This document shows, piece by piece, positions 48,899 through 57,856 of a DNA stretch of 64,000 nt (the stretch's first letter is position 1; every line of letters begins with the position of its first letter). This stretch comes from Albimonas sp036154955. Lineage in GTDB: Bacteria; Pseudomonadota; Alphaproteobacteria; Rhodobacterales; Rhodobacteraceae. The notes under the pieces were generated by a model. That model was not told where the DNA came from. It did no database searches and saw nothing but the letters and a program-made list of their open reading frames with translations. The translations under genes were made by a program, and so were the position numbers. The stretch covers positions 62,001 through 126,000 of the forward strand of contig JAYZWL010000042.1 of NCBI GenBank assembly GCA_036154955.1, given 5' to 3'.

Positions 48899-48920
48899 AC
48901 GCGTCCGAGGCCCACGCGGC

Positions 48921-50507
48921 TCAGTGCCGGAAATGGCGCATCCCGGTGAACACCATGGCGAGTCCGGCCTCGTCGGCGGCGGCGATCACCTCGGCGTCGC
49001 GCATCGAGCCGCCGGGCTGGATCACCGCCGTCGCCCCGGCCTCGGCCGCGGTCAGCAGTCCGTCGGCGAAGGGGAAGAACGCGTCGGAAGCGACGACGGA
49101 CCCCTTCGTGGGCGTCTCGGGCAGGCCCATGGCCTTCGCCATGTCCTCGGCCTTGCGCGCGGCGATGCGGGTCGAGTCCACGCGGCTCATCTGGCCCGCG
49201 CCCACGCCCACGGTCGCCCCGTCCTTGGCGTAGATGATGGCGTTGGACTTCACGTGCTTCGCCACCCGCCAGGCGAAGAGCAGGTCCGCCATCTCGGACG
49301 GCGTCGGCGCACGCTTGGTCACCACCTTCAGCCCCGACATGTCGAGCCGGCCGGCGTCGCGGTCCTGCACCAGGAAGCCGCCGGCCACCTGGCGGAAGGT
49401 CAGCCCCCGCGAGGCCGGGTCGGGCAGGCCGCCGGTGGTCAGCAGGCGCAGGTTCTTCTTGGCGGCGAAGACCTCGACCGCCTCGGGGCTGGCCTCGGGC
49501 GCGATCACCACCTCGGTGAAGATCTTTGCGATCTCGGCGGCGGTCTCGGCGTCCAGGGGCACGTTCAGCGCCACGATCCCCCCGAAGGCGGAGGTGGAGT
49601 CGCAGGCCAGCGCCCGCGCCCAGGCCTCGGCCGGGCTGGCGCCCTGGGCGACGCCGCAGGGATTGGCGTGCTTGACGATCACGCAGGCGGGCCCGTCGGC
49701 GGGGTCGAACTCCGCCACGCATTCGAAGGCCGCGTCGGTGTCGTTGATGTTGTTGTAGCTCAGCTCCTTGCCCTGGAGCTGGGTCGCCGTCGCCACGCCC
49801 TTGCGGGCCGAACCGTCGAGGTAGAAGGCCGCCGACTGGTGCGGGTTCTCGCCGTAGCGCAGGCTCTGCGCCAGCGTGCCCGCGAAGGCGCGGCGGCGCG
49901 GCGTGGCCTCCCCCGCATGGGCGGCCATCCAGGTGGAGACGGCGGCGTCATAGGCGCCGGTGCGCGCGTAGGCGGTGGCGGCGAGCCGGGTGCGGAACGC
50001 GGCCGTGGTGCCGCCCTCGGCCAGTTCGGCCAGCAGGGGGGCGTAGTCCTCGGGGTCGGTCACCACCGCGACATGGCCGTGGTTCTTGGCGGCGGCGCGG
50101 ATCATGGCGGGGCCGCCGATGTCGATGTTCTCGATGCAGTCCTCGGCCGAGGCGCCCTTCGCCACGGTGGCCTCGAACGGGTAGAGGTTGACCACCAGCA
50201 GGTCGATCGGGGCGATGCCGTGCGTCTCCATCGCCGCCACGTGGCCCGCGTCGTCGCGCAGCGCCAGCAGGCCGCCATGCACCATCGGGTGCAGGGTCTT
50301 GACCCGGCCGTCCATCATCTCCGGAAAGCCGGTCAGCTCGGACACGTCGCGCACCGGCAGGCCGGCGGCGCGGATGGCGGCGGCGGTGCCGCCGGTGGAG
50401 ACGAGCTCGGTCCCGCCCGCGTGCAGGGCGGCGGCGAGCTCGGTCAGCCCGGCCTTGTCGGAAACGGACAGCAGCGCGCGGCGGACGGGAATGCGGGGGT
50501 CGGACAT
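48921..50507 (-). CDS. purH: Bifunctional AICAR formyltransferase / IMP cyclohydrolase
   Basis: A 528-residue enzyme of the last two purine steps. The N-terminal MGS-like IMP cyclohydrolase part (LLSVSDKAGLTELAAAL, STGGTAAAI, DGRVKTLHPMVHGG) spans about residues 1-200, and the AICAR transformylase follows with RYGENPHQSAAFY, GKELSYNNINDTDAA and the catalytic Lys-His in IVKHANPCG. The end is typical (GGSMRDAEVI, MRHFRH). The ATG at 50507 starts the usual MSDPRIPVRRALLSVSD. It is last in a leftward series htpX, rsmB, heparinase, purH. Confidence 0.98.
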   Translation of the reverse strand: MSDPRIPVRRALLSVSDKAGLTELAAALHAGGTELVSTGGTAAAIRAAGLPVRDVSELTGFPEMMDGRVKTLHPMVHGGLLALRDDAGHVAAMETHGIAPIDLLVVNLYPFEATVAKGASAEDCIENIDIGGPAMIRAAAKNHGHVAVVTDPEDYAPLLAELAEGGTTAAFRTRLAATAYARTGAYDAAVSTWMAAHAGEATPRRRAFAGTLAQSLRYGENPHQSAAFYLDGSARKGVATATQLQGKELSYNNINDTDAAFECVAEFDPADGPACVIVKHANPCGVAQGASPAEAWARALACDSTSAFGGIVALNVPLDAETAAEIAKIFTEVVIAPEASPEAVEVFAAKKNLRLLTTGGLPDPASRGLTFRQVAGGFLVQDRDAGRLDMSGLKVVTKRAPTPSEMADLLFAWRVAKHVKSNAIIYAKDGATVGVGAGQMSRVDSTRIAARKAEDMAKAMGLPETPTKGSVVASDAFFPFADGLLTAAEAGATAVIQPGGSMRDAEVIAAADEAGLAMVFTGMRHFRH

Positions 50508-50625
50508 GGTCGGGCTCTGGCCTCGGATCGGCGCCGGCGCGCGGGCCGGACGGGGCGGAGCCGCCGGGGCGCGGCGGCGCGGAAAGCGGGGCCGGCGAGC
50601 GCGGGAGGGTGCGGGCGGGACCGGC

Positions 50626-52266
50626 TCAGGCCGGGTCGCCCAGGCGCAGGCCCCAGGAAACGCGGCCTCCATACTCCACCGCGCGGGCGGAGACCACGAC
50701 CTGTTTGGTCGCGCGGGGATCGGTGCGCTCCGGCTCGAAATACACGCTGTCGCGCAGCCGCGCCTCGCCGCCGTTGACCGTGAACCGCCAGCGGGTTCCG
50801 TCGAGGATCAGCGCGATCGCGCCGTCGGGGCCCTGGCGCGCCTCCACCTGCGGGTGCAGGTGGAAATGCGCCGAAAAGCCGAGTCCGGGCGCGCCGCCCG
50901 CGGCGGAGGCCGCCCGGTCGAAGCGCTTGCGGGCGGAGGCGTCGGGGCTTTCGAGCACGTCCTCGCCGCGGAAGTCCCGGCCGTCATGGCTCAGGAACAG
51001 CCGGCGGCGATGCACCAGCCCGTGCGAGCCGAGATAGCCGTCATGGGCGCCGAGGAACCAGGAGCCGTCGCCGTCCTGCGCCGTCTCCGCCTCCACCTCC
51101 CGCGGGCCTTCGCCGAACGGGTGGGGGCCGGGACCGCGGGCGCCGGCGCCGATGCGGGCGGAGCTGACCCCCTCCAGCGACAGCGAGCTTTGCGCGGCTG
51201 TCGCCCTGCACGCCGCGGCCCAGTCGCCCGAGGCGGCGCCGGCGGGGCCGCAATTGACGATGGGCCGCAGCGCCCCCCAGGCCAGTTCGAAGGCGAGCGT
51301 GGCGGCGTGGGCGGCGGGGGTGGCGGGCGGCGGGGCCGCGTCCACCACCACCGTCGCCCGTCCGGCGGCGAGGCGCACGAAGCCCATCGCCCGGTCCCGC
51401 GGCGGCGGCGCCTTGCGCGGATGGGCCAGCGACAGCGCGTGGTCGAGCCGCCCGGGCGCCCCCGCCCCGCCGCCGTGAAACCGCGGCAGCCCGCCGTCGC
51501 GCATCCGCAGCGCGCGCAGCGCCGACTGGGCGCGGGCGATGGCGGCGGCGTGCTCCGGCTCCGGGTCCAGACCGGCCGCGCGCAGGTGACGGGCGGCGGC
51601 GGCGAGCGCGATCAGCGCCTCGCACAACCGTTCCGGCGCGCGGGAGTTCAGCCCGCCGTCCTCGTCCACGGTCAGCGAGGCGGCGGCGGCGAGCCGGCGG
51701 GCGGCGGCGCGGCGCGGCCCCTCGTCGGCATGGAGCGCCAGCGCGCAGTTCAGGTGGCCGGCGGCGGCGCGCAGGCGGGCGAGGCCCTCCGGCGCCGTCT
51801 CCATCCCCTTCTTGAGGCGGCGCTCATGCAGGGCGATGGCGCGCAGGAAGCGGCGTTCGAGGTCGGCGGAGGCGTCGCGCAGCACGAAGTCCGCCCGCTC
51901 CATCCAGGCGGTGGCGCGGATGCCGGCGGTCTCGGGCTCCCATCCCGGTCCCGCGCCCTCGCCGAACTGGGCGATCCAGCCGAACAGCCAGGACTGCGCC
52001 ACGCGCCGCGCCTCCCGCGTGCCGGCGGCGGCGAGGTCGTCGAGCCAGGCGAAGCCGTGCAGCGCGGCCGCGAAGGCCTCGGACGGGGGCGCGAGCCGCC
52101 AGGGGCCGAGATCCTTGGCCCGCACCTCCTGCCCCGCGAAGCGGAAGCGCCCCTCCATCAGCCGGCGGGCGGCGGCGGCGTCCCCGATCCACAGCGGCTC
52201 GGGCCGGAAGGCGAGCCGGTCCGGCACGCGCAGGCCGAAGCCCAGACTGTCGAGCAAGCCGCTCAC
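50626..52266 (-). CDS. Heparinase II/III family protein
   Basis: A 546-residue protein with an N-terminal alpha/alpha-toroid (repeated W/A/L helices, for example FAWLDDLAAAGTREA) and a C-terminal beta-sandwich of the heparinase II/III type (HRRRLFLSHDGRDFRGEDVL, FSAHFHLHPQV with the catalytic-type His residues). Such proteins are lyase-like; in Rhodobacterales this one is nearly always beside purH and rsmB, and a role on envelope or exopolysaccharide uronates is a guess. No signal peptide is evident. GTG 52266 has GGAGG ten bases upstream and is chosen over the TTG at 52311. Trp/Arg-rich middle. Confidence 0.88.
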   Translation of the reverse strand: MSGLLDSLGFGLRVPDRLAFRPEPLWIGDAAAARRLMEGRFRFAGQEVRAKDLGPWRLAPPSEAFAAALHGFAWLDDLAAAGTREARRVAQSWLFGWIAQFGEGAGPGWEPETAGIRATAWMERADFVLRDASADLERRFLRAIALHERRLKKGMETAPEGLARLRAAAGHLNCALALHADEGPRRAAARRLAAAASLTVDEDGGLNSRAPERLCEALIALAAAARHLRAAGLDPEPEHAAAIARAQSALRALRMRDGGLPRFHGGGAGAPGRLDHALSLAHPRKAPPPRDRAMGFVRLAAGRATVVVDAAPPPATPAAHAATLAFELAWGALRPIVNCGPAGAASGDWAAACRATAAQSSLSLEGVSSARIGAGARGPGPHPFGEGPREVEAETAQDGDGSWFLGAHDGYLGSHGLVHRRRLFLSHDGRDFRGEDVLESPDASARKRFDRAASAAGGAPGLGFSAHFHLHPQVEARQGPDGAIALILDGTRWRFTVNGGEARLRDSVYFEPERTDPRATKQVVVSARAVEYGGRVSWGLRLGDPA

Positions 52267-52392
52267 CCGTGGTTCGCCTCCTTGCGGCCCCGGCGCCGGG
52301 GCCCATGACAAAGACCCGTCAGGCCGCGCGGATCCGGTCCCCGCAGCCTCGACAGGCGATTCCGCGCAACATGGCGGGACGCAGGCCCCCTG

Positions 52393-53760
52393 TCACGTCT
52401 CCTTGCGGAAAAGGGCGGCGAAAAACCCGTCCAGGCCCCCGGAATCCGGCAGGAAATCCGGGCGCGTGCGCAGAAAGCCACGCTCCGACGCCCAGTCGGG
52501 CGGGGCGCCGAGCGCAACGGGGTCGGCCGGGACCGTGGCCAGGGCGCCACGGGCGGCGAAGGCCTCGGCGCGGTGCTCGCCCTCTTCGGGGAGCAGGGAG
52601 CAGGTGGCGAAGACGAGGCGGCCGCCGGGGGCGAGCCAGCCCGCGGCGCGGTCCAAGAGCGCGTCCTGCAGGGCGGTGAGACCCGGCAGGTCGAGGCTCG
52701 CGCGCAGATGCGGCATGTCCGGATGGCGGCGCGCGGTGCCGGTGGCCGAGCAGGGGGCGTCGAGCAGGATGACGTCGAAAGGCGCGTCGGGCGCCCACGC
52801 GAGGGCGTCGGCCTCCACGATCTCCGCCGCCAGCCCGGTGCGGGCGAGGTTCTCCGCCACCCGCTCCAGCCGCGGGGCGGCGATGTCGAGCGCGGTCACC
52901 TGCGCCCCGGCGGCGGCCAGCTGCAGGGTCTTGCCCCCCGGCGCGGCGCAGAGGTCGAGCGCGCGCAGGCCCCTCACGTCGCCCAGCAGGCGGGCGGGCA
53001 GGGCGGCGGCGGCGTCCTGGACCCACCAGTCCCCGGTCTCGTAACCGGGCAGGGCGGTGATCTGGGCGCGCTCGCGCAGGCGGAGCGATCCGGTGGGCAG
53101 CAGGTCCGCGCCGAGCGCCTCGGCGAGCGCCGCGGCGCGGGCGGGGTCTTTCGGGGTCAGGTCCGTCGGGGGCGGGACCATATGCGCCTCGGCGATGCGG
53201 CGCGTCGCGGCGGCGCCCCAGGCCGACGACAGGCGGCCCCACATCCAGCCCGGCATGTTGGCGCGCGGCGCGTCGACGGCGGCCCAGGGCGCGGGGCCCT
53301 CGGCGGCCAGCCTGCGGGCGACGGCGTTGACCAGGCCGGTGAGCCGTTCGCCGCCCTTCTGGGCGCGCAGGGCCTCCACCGCGCCGTCGGCGGCGGCGTG
53401 CGGGGCCTCGCCCAGCCACAGGATCTCCACCGCCGCCAGCCGCAGGGCGTGCTGGGCGGCGGGGGGCGGGGCGCGGCGCAGGAAACGCTTCAGCACCGCG
53501 TCGGCCTGGCCCGCGCGGCGCAGCGTCTCCGCCGCCAGCCGCCCGGCGCGGGCGCGCTGGGCGGGGGGGAGCGGCGGCGCGGCGGCGGCGAGGTCGGCCA
53601 GCGAGCGACCCTGGTCGAGCACGCCGGAGATCAGGCGCAGCGCTTCGATCCGCTCCGCATGGGGGCGGTCGGCGGGCGCGGAGGACGGACCGGACCGGTC
53701 GGGCGCGGCGGCCGGCCTGGCTCCGGGGGCGTGGCGGGGGCGGGCGGGGGCCGGGCTCAT
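52393..53760 (-). CDS. rsmB: RsmB/NOP family rRNA (cytosine-5) methyltransferase
   Basis: A 455-residue SAM-dependent enzyme. Residues ~35-170 form the N-terminal NusB-like domain, and the catalytic domain follows: LDLCAAPGGKTLQL (motif I), LLDAPCSATGTARRHPD (the PC of motif IV, ejecting cysteine) and FATCSLLPEEGE (TC of motif VI, catalytic cysteine). It methylates C967 in 16S rRNA in E. coli; this target is assumed. An Ala/Pro-rich leader of about 30 residues may be disordered. Its ATG at 53760 lies right next to the htpX stop (TGAGATG), so they are coupled. Confidence 0.94.
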   Translation of the reverse strand: MSPAPARPRHAPGARPAAAPDRSGPSSAPADRPHAERIEALRLISGVLDQGRSLADLAAAAPPLPPAQRARAGRLAAETLRRAGQADAVLKRFLRRAPPPAAQHALRLAAVEILWLGEAPHAAADGAVEALRAQKGGERLTGLVNAVARRLAAEGPAPWAAVDAPRANMPGWMWGRLSSAWGAAATRRIAEAHMVPPPTDLTPKDPARAAALAEALGADLLPTGSLRLRERAQITALPGYETGDWWVQDAAAALPARLLGDVRGLRALDLCAAPGGKTLQLAAAGAQVTALDIAAPRLERVAENLARTGLAAEIVEADALAWAPDAPFDVILLDAPCSATGTARRHPDMPHLRASLDLPGLTALQDALLDRAAGWLAPGGRLVFATCSLLPEEGEHRAEAFAARGALATVPADPVALGAPPDWASERGFLRTRPDFLPDSGGLDGFFAALFRKET

Positions 53761-53761
53761 C

Positions 53762-54754
53762 TCAGGACCACGGACCGTCGGAGCGGCCGCCCGCGCGCGG
53801 AATGCGGCTGCGGGTCTCGCGCACGGCGCCCGCGGGGCGGGACGCGCCGCCGGAACGCCAGGGGCCGGAAGCGGATGCGGCGGGGGCGGTCGCCGGGGCG
53901 CGGGCCGGTCGGCCCATCTCCGCGGCCATCGCCTCCAGCGCCGCGATGCGGTTCGCCGTGGCGGGGTGGGTGGAGAACAGGCTGTCCGCCCCCCGCCCGG
54001 CCAGCGGATTGACGATGAACATATGCGCGGTGGCGGGGTCGCGCTCGGCCGACTCCATGGGCCGCGCCCTGCCGCCGCCCGCGATGCGCGCCAGCGCCGA
54101 CGCCAGCGCCAGCGGGTCGCCGCAGATCTCCGCCCCCGCGCGGTCGGCGGCGTATTCGCGGGTGCGCGAGATCATCATCTGGATCAGCATGGCCGCGAAG
54201 GGCGCGAACAGCGCCGCGGCCAGCGTGCCGATCATCCCCAGCCCCCCGCGGTCGCGCCCGCCGCCGAAGAACAGGCCGAACTGGGCGAGCATGGAGATCG
54301 CGCCGCCGATGGTGGCGGCGACGGTCATGATCAGCGTGTCGCGGTTGCGGATATGGGCGAGCTCATGGGCGATGACGCCGCCGAGCTCGTCCCGGCTCAG
54401 GCTCCGCATCAGGCCGGTGGTGACGGCGACGGCCCCGTGCTCGGGGTCGCGGCCGGTGGCGAAGGCGTTGGGCTGGTCGGTGTCGATCACATAGACCTTC
54501 GGCATCGGCAGGCCGGCGTTGCGCGCCAGTTGCGCGACCTGGCCGTGCAGGTCGGGGGCGGTGGCCGCGGTGACCGGCCGGGCCCGGTGGGCGGCGAGCG
54601 CCAGCCGGTCGGAGTTCCAGTAGGCGAAGGCGTTCATGCCCACCGCCACGACGAAGGCGATCAGCGCGCCCGAGGCGCCGCCGATCAGGAACCCGACCGC
54701 GCCGAACAGGGCGGTCAGGAAAGCCAGCAGCATCGCGGTCTTGACGTAGTTCAT
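53762..54754 (-). CDS. htpX: Membrane zinc protease HtpX
   Basis: A 330-residue M48B protease of the inner membrane that degrades misfolded membrane proteins. Two N-terminal helices (about 5-25 and 30-45), the zinc site GVIAHELAHIRNRD, two more helices at about 150-200 and the downstream SRTREYAADRAGA glutamate are in order. A 45-residue Ser/Ala/Gly/Arg-rich C-terminal extension, absent from E. coli HtpX, is present. First gene of the htpX-rsmB-heparinase-purH series; the DUF1674 gene is divergent, 132 bases away. Confidence 0.96.
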   Translation of the reverse strand: MNYVKTAMLLAFLTALFGAVGFLIGGASGALIAFVVAVGMNAFAYWNSDRLALAAHRARPVTAATAPDLHGQVAQLARNAGLPMPKVYVIDTDQPNAFATGRDPEHGAVAVTTGLMRSLSRDELGGVIAHELAHIRNRDTLIMTVAATIGGAISMLAQFGLFFGGGRDRGGLGMIGTLAAALFAPFAAMLIQMMISRTREYAADRAGAEICGDPLALASALARIAGGGRARPMESAERDPATAHMFIVNPLAGRGADSLFSTHPATANRIAALEAMAAEMGRPARAPATAPAASASGPWRSGGASRPAGAVRETRSRIPRAGGRSDGPWS

Positions 54755-54886
54755 GGCTCTTCAGGTCCCGGGCGGAGACGGGCGAGGATCGGCAGGCGCG
54801 GGTTTGCGCCCGCGGCCTGCGCGGCTTATGTCCGGGGACGCGGGCGGTGGCCCGTTCGGTTCCCCGTCAGGTTCGGAGAGACATAT

Positions 54887-55078
54887 ATGGCTGGAACGAC
54901 CGACGAGAAAGAGGCGCGGCTGCGCGAGGCCGCGGCCCGCGCGCTGGAGGAGGCCGAGGCGCGGCGCAAGGCCGCCGCCGGCGCGCCGGGGCTGCCGGCC
55001 GAGCTCGGCGGGCGCGACGGGCCGGAGCCCACCCGCTTCGGGGACTGGGAGAAGAAGGGCATCGTCTCGGATTTCTGA
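54887..55078 (+). CDS. DUF1674 / SDHAF4-like succinate dehydrogenase assembly factor
   Basis: A 63-residue protein ending RFGDWEKKGIVSDF, the C-terminal hallmark of DUF1674, the family of mitochondrial SDHAF4. These small proteins bind the flavinated SdhA and shield it before complex II is built. The N-terminal two-thirds is an acidic-basic helix (KEARLREAAARALEEAEARR), probably disordered when free. The ATG at 54887 has TTCGGAGAG before it. It is regularly next to htpX in this order. The role is by family inference. Confidence 0.88.
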   Translation: MAGTTDEKEARLREAAARALEEAEARRKAAAGAPGLPAELGGRDGPEPTRFGDWEKKGIVSDF

Positions 55079-55238
55079 GGCGACCCGCGCCCGTATCCCG
55101 CACGCGGGCCGCGCGACCGGCCCGGACTCCCGGCCGGACCGGGGCGCCCGCGCGGCGGGGAGGCCGGGTCGCGCGCGGCGCCGTTTCTCCGGCGCCGGCG
55201 GCTTGCGGGCGGCGTCAGGGCGGTCCTGGAAACGAAAC

Positions 55239-55266
55239 GGACCGCGCCGGTCGCCCGACGCGGTCC
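55239..55266. terminator. Terminator between DUF1674 and the tyrosine autokinase
   Basis: GGACCGCG (55239-55246) and CGCGGTCC (55259-55266), an eight-base stem with a 12-base loop, in the 211-base gap between converging stops. AAACGAAAC on the left flank would give a U-rich tail on the leftward (autokinase) transcript. Confidence 0.65.
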
Positions 55267-55289
55267 GATGATCGCCGTCCCGGGCGACC

Positions 55290-57551
55290 TCAGTTGAGGT
55301 AATACCGCGACGAGGTCTTGTAGTAGTAGTAGTTGTAGCCGCCGTAGCCGTATTTGGCCATTTTCTTGGTGTTGATCTGGGTCAGCGCCAGACCCGCGAT
55401 CCGCACCTTGATCTGCGCGAACTGCGCGAGGCCATGGCGCACCAGATCCTTGTGGGTCGAGTTCCAGCGCACGCAATAGATCACCGCGTCGGCCAGCGGC
55501 GCGATCACCCGGCTGTCGGGGACGGCCAGCACCGGCGGCGTGTCGATGACGATGAAGTCGTAGCGGTCCCGCGCCTCCTGCAGGAACTGCCGGAACCGCT
55601 GCGAGGCGAAGACGTCGGCGGCGTTGACCTTGGTCTCCTCGCCCATCACCACGTCGAAGCCGACTTTCTCGTCGTGATGCACCACCTCGTCGAAGCTTTT
55701 CTCGCCCGAGAGGATCGACATCAGCCCGTGCTTGGGCGCCCCCGAGAAATAGGTGCGGAAGGTGCGGCGGCGCAGGTCGCATTCGACCAGCAGCACCTTC
55801 TTGCCGAGCCCGGCGGCGTTCTGCGCCAGCAGCAGCGAGCAGGTGGTCTTGCCTTCCTTGGGCAGCGAGGAGGTGAGCATCACCATCTTCGGCTGCCGGT
55901 CGACATTGGCCAGCAGCACGCCGGTCCGCAGGTTCCGGATCGCCTCCACCAGGGCCGAGGACGGCCGCTCCACCGCGTAGTCGAGCACGCCGCGGCGCAT
56001 CCGCACCGGGGCCACCGGGATGTTGCCGAGCACGGCGAGGCCGGTGCCCTTCTCCAGCTCCTCCGACGAGCGGAAGGAGTTGTTCATCTGCTCGACGATC
56101 AGCACGAAGGCGATGCCGCAGAGGCCGCCGAAGAAGCCCGCCGCCAGAACCGCCAGCATCTTGGGCGGGTAGGAGGGGTTGAAGTTCACCACCGCCGGCG
56201 ACAGCACCCGCGCGTCGGCCTGCTGCACGCCCTGCTGGACCGAGGTCTCGTTCAGGCGCCGGAGGAACTGTTCGTAGATGCGCCGGTCGGCCTCCGCCTC
56301 CCGGGTCAGCTGGCGCAGCTGGACGAGGTCCTGGGTCTGCGTCTCCAGCTGCTGTTCGAGATCGGCGATCGAGCTGGTCACGGCCGCGGCCTGGCTGGCG
56401 GCGCGGTCGCGTTCGGATTCCACCTGAAAGACCACGCGCTCCGCCGCGTTGGCGAACCGCTCCTCCAGCAGGTCGCGGGCCTGACCGCCGGCGGGCGCGG
56501 AGGCGATGTCGCCGGCCATCGCGGTCAGCCGCGGCTGGTTGGCGAGGGCGGCGAAGCCGGCGAAGTCGCGGGCGTCGAGCGCCTGCCGAAGCTGGGCGGC
56601 CCGCGCCTCGGTCTCCGTCTCCTGCGAGCGGATGTTGACCACGCGCTCCCGCAGCTCCTTGAGCTGGCGGTTCATGCCGGCGAGCGCCGCCTCGGAGATC
56701 AGGGTGGTGGAGGAGTTGTAGGCCTCCACCGCCGCCTCGGACTGCTCAAGCTCGGTCTTCAGCTCGGCAACGCGGTTCGACAGCCATTCGGTGGCCTTCT
56801 GGGTGGCCTCGAACTTGGTTTCGAGCTGGTCGAGGATGTAGAGCTCCGCCACCTTGTTGGCGAGGTCGGCGGACAGGATGGCGCCCGGCGTCTCCACCGT
56901 CAGGGCGTAGACATAGGTGTCGCCGACCGAGCGCACGTCGAGCGAGCCGACCATGCGGTCGATGGCCCGCTGACGGATCCAGTAATTCTCGTCGAGCAGG
57001 TCGCGGCCCTGGGGCTGGGCGTCGTCCGCGTCGGTCACCGCGCCGCGCACCGCGGTCTTGAGCAGGGTGATCGCGCCGCCGATGACGTAGCCGATCATCC
57101 CCGGCTCTTCCGGCGGCAGGAGCAGCGGGTTGAAATAGGGGTTGGCCTCGAGGTTCTCGGCCTCCACCACCCGGTTGGCCAGGGCGCGGGAGCGCAGCAC
57201 CTGGGCCTCGGCGAGGATCGAGAAATAGTCGGTGGTCACGCCGGAGACGACGCTTTCCACGTCGATGATCTGCTGTTGCTGACGGTCCAGCATCACCACC
57301 GCGGTGGCCTTGTACATCGGGGTCAGCGTGTAGACGAGCGCCATGACCAGGATCGCGAAGCCGAAGCCGAAGGCGGCCACGGTCCACTTGCGCCGCCACA
57401 CGGTGGCGAACAGCGATTCGAACGTCAGCTCGTCCGGCTTGTCCTCGCCCCGCACCGGCATGTCGGCCGCGGCATGTCGCAGCCGCTCCGGCAGGTCGCT
57501 GGATTGCTCCGGCGCATCCCGCCGGGTCCCCGGATAGTCGTCCACCGGCAT
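55290..57551 (-). CDS. Wzc-like bacterial tyrosine autokinase / chain-length determinant
   Basis: A 753-residue inner-membrane protein controlling polysaccharide polymerisation or export. The N-terminal Wzz region starts with a membrane helix (~65-85), a long periplasmic coiled-coil (~180-460) and a second helix (~475-495). The cytoplasmic BY-kinase has Walker A SSLPKEGKTT (~560), Walker A' LLVECDLRRR and Walker B FIVIDTPPVL (~663). The last 20 residues hold nine tyrosines (YGYGGYNYYYYK, RYY), the autophosphorylation cluster. The ATG at 57551 has GGAG at five-base spacing and is preferred over GTG 57626. No glycosyltransferase, Wza or Wzx/Wzy gene is adjacent. Confidence 0.93.
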   Translation of the reverse strand: MPVDDYPGTRRDAPEQSSDLPERLRHAAADMPVRGEDKPDELTFESLFATVWRRKWTVAAFGFGFAILVMALVYTLTPMYKATAVVMLDRQQQQIIDVESVVSGVTTDYFSILAEAQVLRSRALANRVVEAENLEANPYFNPLLLPPEEPGMIGYVIGGAITLLKTAVRGAVTDADDAQPQGRDLLDENYWIRQRAIDRMVGSLDVRSVGDTYVYALTVETPGAILSADLANKVAELYILDQLETKFEATQKATEWLSNRVAELKTELEQSEAAVEAYNSSTTLISEAALAGMNRQLKELRERVVNIRSQETETEARAAQLRQALDARDFAGFAALANQPRLTAMAGDIASAPAGGQARDLLEERFANAAERVVFQVESERDRAASQAAAVTSSIADLEQQLETQTQDLVQLRQLTREAEADRRIYEQFLRRLNETSVQQGVQQADARVLSPAVVNFNPSYPPKMLAVLAAGFFGGLCGIAFVLIVEQMNNSFRSSEELEKGTGLAVLGNIPVAPVRMRRGVLDYAVERPSSALVEAIRNLRTGVLLANVDRQPKMVMLTSSLPKEGKTTCSLLLAQNAAGLGKKVLLVECDLRRRTFRTYFSGAPKHGLMSILSGEKSFDEVVHHDEKVGFDVVMGEETKVNAADVFASQRFRQFLQEARDRYDFIVIDTPPVLAVPDSRVIAPLADAVIYCVRWNSTHKDLVRHGLAQFAQIKVRIAGLALTQINTKKMAKYGYGGYNYYYYKTSSRYYLN

Positions 57552-57856
57552 CACCTCTCCGCTCGGTTCGCCTGCGCCTTTCGTCCCCCCGGACGTCCCG
57601 CGCAGGGACCTCGTCACCCCGTACACATCCCGTGCAAGTCATAACAAGGAGTTCCGCTCGCTTGCACGCGAAAGTTTGACGCTGCGCCGCGGCGAAGGCG
57701 GCGGCCGCGCGCCGCGGCGACGCGGCCCATGGCGCGGTCCGCGCCCGGGGCTTAACGCTTTCGCCCCGGACCGGTCGACGACCTCGCCCGTCCGTCCGCT
57801 CCTCCGTGGCGAGGATCGGTTGACGTCGCGCGCCCGATGCTCAGAATGGATGCACC
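57552..57856. other. 305-bp divergent promoter region between autokinase and fnrL
   Basis: Contains the 5' leader of the autokinase, with an AT-richer spot near 57630-57675 (GTCATAACAAGGAG, CGAAAGTTTGACG) and a GC-rich part before fnrL. I looked for an FNR box here and found none, so fnrL self-regulation through a consensus site is not supported. No gene is visible. Confidence 0.5.

Noticed and set aside
57552..57856. FNR box for fnrL self-regulation
   Set aside because: TTGAC occurs in the region but without a matching TCAA half-site at the right spacing.
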